NCBI GenBank assembly: GCA_038222915.1
Contig: JBBRHH010000053.1
Span: forward strand, 1-17,425
Direction: 5' to 3'
Length of the DNA stretch: 17,425 nucleotides
Source: JBBRHH01 sp038222915
GTDB taxonomy: Bacteria; Planctomycetota; Phycisphaerae; Tepidisphaerales; Tepidisphaeraceae
The notes under the pieces were generated by a model that saw only the letters and a program-made list of their open reading frames with translations, ran no database searches and had not been told where the DNA came from. The position numbers and the translations under genes are program-made. This document shows, in pieces, positions 14,044 to 17,425 of this stretch (position 1 is the first letter of the stretch; each line of letters opens with the position of its first letter).

Positions 14044-17000
14044 ATGTCGAACCAGAAGCAGCGCAAACTGCGAGCTCTCCTCTCCACAATCGCGGCCACC
14101 GCGATTCTTCTTCTGACCTACACACCCGCACCCGGCACGCCCGCCATGACGATTGACGCCGAGCCCCATCCCACCCGCGTCCCAGCCTGGAACGCCGCCG
14201 GCATCGGCCCCTTGCCCTGGCAGGGCATCTCCTGCGTCCACCTCACCGGCGACGGCAAATTCATCGCCGTCGGCACCATGGCCCCGCTCGGCGATCCCAA
14301 CGTCTTCCTCCTCGACTCCAACGGAAAAATTCTCGAGCAACACGCCGCCGGCATTCGCTGGATCGGCGAAGTCGCCGCGTTGTCCGACGGCCCTTCCCTC
14401 GCCGCCATCTGCACCTCTCCCACCGGCGCGGCCGAAGACGACCCCGCCCTCTTCCGGTTCTCCAACGGCAAACCACTTGGCACTTCCATCAACGATTTCC
14501 GCCCCATGCTCTTCCAGTACGGCGATCACTCCAACCACCTCGCCCCCGCGCTCGTCGCCGGACCAACCCTCGGCCTCCTCCGCCCCGAAGGCATCGGCTG
14601 GTTCGCCACCGGCGCAGGCGGCAAACCCGATCGCGTCTCCCGCTACGGCCAGTTCCAAGCCCGCATCTCCGCCTGCGCCGTCACTCCCACCGGCCGCGTC
14701 GCCGTCGGCTGGGTTGTCACCGAAAAGAACCGCGCCGCCGGCGTCCTCCAAAACGTCGCCGTCTTCGAAGAAGGCAAACCCAAACCCCTCTGGTCCCGCC
14801 CTGCCCAAGCCTGCAAAGATGCCGATCCGCCCGCCGCGCCGACTCCCGGCGTTTACGGCCCGCATACACAAGTGCAGGACAATCGCGTCTGGGCACCATT
14901 GTCGATCGCCATCGACCGTCAAGGCGAGCAAGTCGCCGTCGCCGATTACGAGGGCTACGAACGTTTCGTCCTCCCGCGCACCGCCGACGAATCACTCCGC
15001 CGCCTCCGAAGCATTGGCCTGCGCTTTACGCCCTCGCGTCCCACCATCCACGTCTACGACGACACCGGCGAAGAAATTCGCAAATTCGCCCCCACCTCCT
15101 TCGCCAAACCCGGCTGGTTCGATATCGCCTTCACAGCCGCGGGCGACCTCCTCGCCTTTCCGCACCACTGGCCCAGCCGCGGTCTCGCCGGCCGTCCACT
15201 CCTCCCCGCCGACGACGATGCCAAAACCCTCTACCTCCTATCCCTGAAAACCGGCGACGTCCTCCCCATCCAATTCCCCGACGCCATTGCCGACGTTGCC
15301 ACCGTGGGCCCAACCACCGCCGTCTCCTGCTGGAACGGCCACGTCTATCTCCTCGCGCAAAACCACCAACCCCTCCAGCAACTTCCTCACGGCTTCGACG
15401 CCGCCGAGCCCGCCCTCGTCAAAATCTCCGGCGACGGAAGCCGCATCCTTGTCGCCACCTCCGCCGGCGTCTTATTCATGCTCGACAACACCGGCAAAGA
15501 ACTCTGGCGCAACGACCTCGCGCAGACCGCGACGCCCGGCCAAAAGCCCTGGGCCCACTCCGACCACACCGGCGCAAAAATCGGCCCCGGCGTTTGGCGC
15601 AACAACACCGGCCGCGCCGAGAGCGACCTCGGCAACCAGATCGTCATCGAAGCCCCCGATGGCCTCCTCCTCGTCGATCCAAACTCCGCCCACTCCTTCG
15701 AACAAAACTGGGCCACCATCAAGGCCGAAGGCCTCGACCCCATGCGCGTTAAATACATCCTCCCCACCCACGAACACGGCGATCACGCCCCGGGCGCATA
15801 TCTCTGGCGCGTCATCACCGGTGCAAAGGTCGTAGCAAGCCCCGAGATGGCCTATACCCTCCGCAGCGACATCCCCTACACCACCGGCTACGGCTTCCAT
15901 CCGCCGGTCCCCGTCGACATTCCCGTCGACAAAGACACCGACATGGATCTCGCCGGCCTGAAGGTCCGCGTCCTCCGCCTCCCCGGCCACACCTACGGCT
16001 CCATGGGCTATCTCTTTGAAACCGGCGGGCGCAAATACGTCTGCACCGGCGATCTCATCATGCCCGACGGCCCACTCGGCTACGCCGGCAGCGTCAACTT
16101 CTTCGCCCCCGACATCCTCGCCAGTCTGAAAAAGCTCGACACCCTCAAACCCGACTACGTCCTCTGCGGCCACGGCGACGGCCCACCCGACCGCTTCATC
16201 GGCGCAGGCATCCGCGCCGGCGAGGCCACCGGCTGGGGCAAAATGCAGCCGCCCAATCCCAACCCCACGTTCGGTTTTGACAACACCAATTACCAGGTCG
16301 TCGGCTGGCTCGAAGACATCTACGCCGCCGACTTCGCTGACATCGACGGCGACGGCCTCCCCGACGTCGCCATTCTCACTCCGGGCGACAAAGGCCTGCG
16401 CCTGAAGATCTACCTCAACAAGAAAGGCCGTTTCGATCCCAAGCCCGACAAGACCATCGACCTCCCCGGCATGGGCCCGGCCATGAAGCTCAAGATCAAC
16501 CATCTCACCCCGGGAAAAGCCTCCGATTTTCTCGTCTCCACCGAGTCCAGCGCCGTCCTCCTCCTCGCCAATCCCGACGAAGCCCTCACCTGGCACATCG
16601 CTCCCATCGAAGGCGCAGTCCGTGCCGCAACCTTCTCGGCCGACCGCACCCTCTCACCCCCCGAATGTGTCATCGGTCAGCGCTTCGTCCAGGGCTGCCG
16701 GCTATCCCGCCTCATGCCCGACGGCTCACTAAAAACGTCCGCCGGCCCAACCCTGCACCGCTCCGCCATGGAGCTTCAACTCATCGACGTCAACGCCGAC
16801 GGCAAATCCGACCTCGTCACCTCCGGCGGCGAAGTGTTCCTCCGCAACGCCGACGGCAAGCTCCCCGCCGCCGCCTCCGTCACCCTTGATCGCCCCTACG
16901 GCGACTGGACCCACCTAGCCATCGGCGACTTCAACGGCGACAAAAAACCCGACATTGCACAGGTCGGCATGAAAGGCCTCCACCTGATGGCCGCCGTTTT

Positions 17001-17367
17001 TTACAACACCGGCGACCCGCAAAATCCCTACCACCAGAAGCCCGACGTGGAGCTCGACCTCGGCCTCAACCTCGATCCCATCCGCGACGGACCAACTGTC
17101 GCCGACTTCAACAACGACGGCATTGACGACCTCATCATCGGCCACGCCCAGCGCCCCAACATCCTCATCCTCCCCGGCTCCAAAACCGGACTCGATCCCG
17201 CCCATCCCCTCCACCAGAAAGTGGACTACCGAATCCACTACGACACCAAACTCGCAATCCTCGACCTCGACGGAACAGGCAGGAAATCCATCGCCGGTTT
17301 TGGAATCTCCACAGTCGGCGCACCCGGCATCTACATTCGCCTGCCCGACTCCGCCAAGGGGGAATAA
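14044..17367 (+). CDS. Large exported protein: beta-propeller-like region, metallo-beta-lactamase fold, FG-GAP repeats
   Basis: The 1107-residue protein starts with a basic stretch and hydrophobic core (KQRKLRALLSTIAATAILLLTY), a probable signal peptide cleaved near residue 34. Residues 45-510 have repeating short blocks of beta-propeller type (for example GDGKFIAVGTMA, SLKTGDVLPI, GDGSRILVATSAGVLFMLDNTGKELW), as in PQQ/WD-like proteins. Residues 515-740 are a complete metallo-beta-lactamase fold: THEHGDH (H576, H578, D580, H581), H649 in LPGH, D670 in CTGDL and H710 in CGHGDG. All zinc ligands are present. From about 760, FG-GAP/VCBS-like calcium-binding loops follow: DIDGDGLPD (766-774), DVNADGKSD (915-923), DFNGDKKPD (962-970), DFNNDGIDD (1021-1029), and a poorer one at 1074-1079. 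The substrate is unknown. It probably acts outside the cytoplasm as a hydrolase on a surface or polymer (inference). Confidence 0.88.
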   Translation: MSNQKQRKLRALLSTIAATAILLLTYTPAPGTPAMTIDAEPHPTRVPAWNAAGIGPLPWQGISCVHLTGDGKFIAVGTMAPLGDPNVFLLDSNGKILEQHAAGIRWIGEVAALSDGPSLAAICTSPTGAAEDDPALFRFSNGKPLGTSINDFRPMLFQYGDHSNHLAPALVAGPTLGLLRPEGIGWFATGAGGKPDRVSRYGQFQARISACAVTPTGRVAVGWVVTEKNRAAGVLQNVAVFEEGKPKPLWSRPAQACKDADPPAAPTPGVYGPHTQVQDNRVWAPLSIAIDRQGEQVAVADYEGYERFVLPRTADESLRRLRSIGLRFTPSRPTIHVYDDTGEEIRKFAPTSFAKPGWFDIAFTAAGDLLAFPHHWPSRGLAGRPLLPADDDAKTLYLLSLKTGDVLPIQFPDAIADVATVGPTTAVSCWNGHVYLLAQNHQPLQQLPHGFDAAEPALVKISGDGSRILVATSAGVLFMLDNTGKELWRNDLAQTATPGQKPWAHSDHTGAKIGPGVWRNNTGRAESDLGNQIVIEAPDGLLLVDPNSAHSFEQNWATIKAEGLDPMRVKYILPTHEHGDHAPGAYLWRVITGAKVVASPEMAYTLRSDIPYTTGYGFHPPVPVDIPVDKDTDMDLAGLKVRVLRLPGHTYGSMGYLFETGGRKYVCTGDLIMPDGPLGYAGSVNFFAPDILASLKKLDTLKPDYVLCGHGDGPPDRFIGAGIRAGEATGWGKMQPPNPNPTFGFDNTNYQVVGWLEDIYAADFADIDGDGLPDVAILTPGDKGLRLKIYLNKKGRFDPKPDKTIDLPGMGPAMKLKINHLTPGKASDFLVSTESSAVLLLANPDEALTWHIAPIEGAVRAATFSADRTLSPPECVIGQRFVQGCRLSRLMPDGSLKTSAGPTLHRSAMELQLIDVNADGKSDLVTSGGEVFLRNADGKLPAAASVTLDRPYGDWTHLAIGDFNGDKKPDIAQVGMKGLHLMAAVFYNTGDPQNPYHQKPDVELDLGLNLDPIRDGPTVADFNNDGIDDLIIGHAQRPNILILPGSKTGLDPAHPLHQKVDYRIHYDTKLAILDLDGTGRKSIAGFGISTVGAPGIYIRLPDSAKGE

Positions 17368-17425
17368 GGTCGGATGGGATTCGTTCGCCTTTCTACTATT
17401 TTTTGTTTTCGTTGAATCTTCTCAC

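Noticed and set aside
13903..14931. 342-residue minus-strand open frame
   Set aside because: Antisense to the start of the fusion gene; Gly/Ala/Asp-rich with no domain, explained by codon bias.
15472..16596. 374-residue minus-strand open frame inside the fusion gene
   Set aside because: Opposite strand of a strongly supported metallo-beta-lactamase coding region; low-complexity Gly/Val/Asp/Glu sequence from its C-rich codons.

Overview
The window is about 17.4 kb of GC-rich bacterial chromosome with no rRNA, tRNA, CRISPR array or recognisable transposase. The gene content (tandem PleD-like response regulators, Uma2, DUF433/DUF5615, DUF1802, TIM-barrel epimerase plus MFS transporter, and a very large secreted-type protein with FG-GAP repeats) and the coding style fit Planctomycetota, perhaps Phycisphaerae. 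This is an inference from style, not a phylogenetic result; Verrucomicrobiota or Acidobacteriota remain possible.

Region 1 (1-3638) is a same-strand array of five response-regulator genes. The first is cut by the window edge. The first four share a very similar receiver domain and look like tandem duplicates. Genes 1 and 3 carry a GGDEF-type domain and genes 2 and 4 are receivers with short tails. Gene 5 has a novel N-terminal domain and a more divergent receiver. All five receivers keep the phosphorylation residues, but both GGDEF domains have lost catalytic or metal-binding residues. No histidine kinase lies in the window.

Region 2 (3696-7446) holds a polytopic membrane protein with a conserved aromatic-rich C-terminus and a small gene broken by one frameshift in a T run. 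It continues with a Uma2-type nuclease (minus strand), a RidA-like protein, an ArgA-like GNAT acetyltransferase with a Cys cluster, and a DUF433/DUF5615 toxin-antitoxin-like pair (minus strand).

Region 3 (7516-9463) contains prfB (release factor 2) with its classical +1 programmed frameshift at CTTTGAC. It is followed by a small alpha/alpha-toroid protein with its own promoter-like sequence and a strong intrinsic terminator.

Region 4 (9595-11873, minus strand) is a two-gene operon in which an MFS transporter is followed by a D-tagatose/D-psicose 3-epimerase-like TIM-barrel enzyme. It is probably a sugar uptake and isomerisation unit.

Region 5 (12022-17367) has a solitary Orc1/Cdc6-like AAA+ ATPase whose base composition differs from its neighbours (likely acquired), a DUF1802 protein on the minus strand, and an 1107-residue exported-type protein. 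That protein combines a beta-propeller-like part, a complete metallo-beta-lactamase fold and FG-GAP/VCBS-type repeats.
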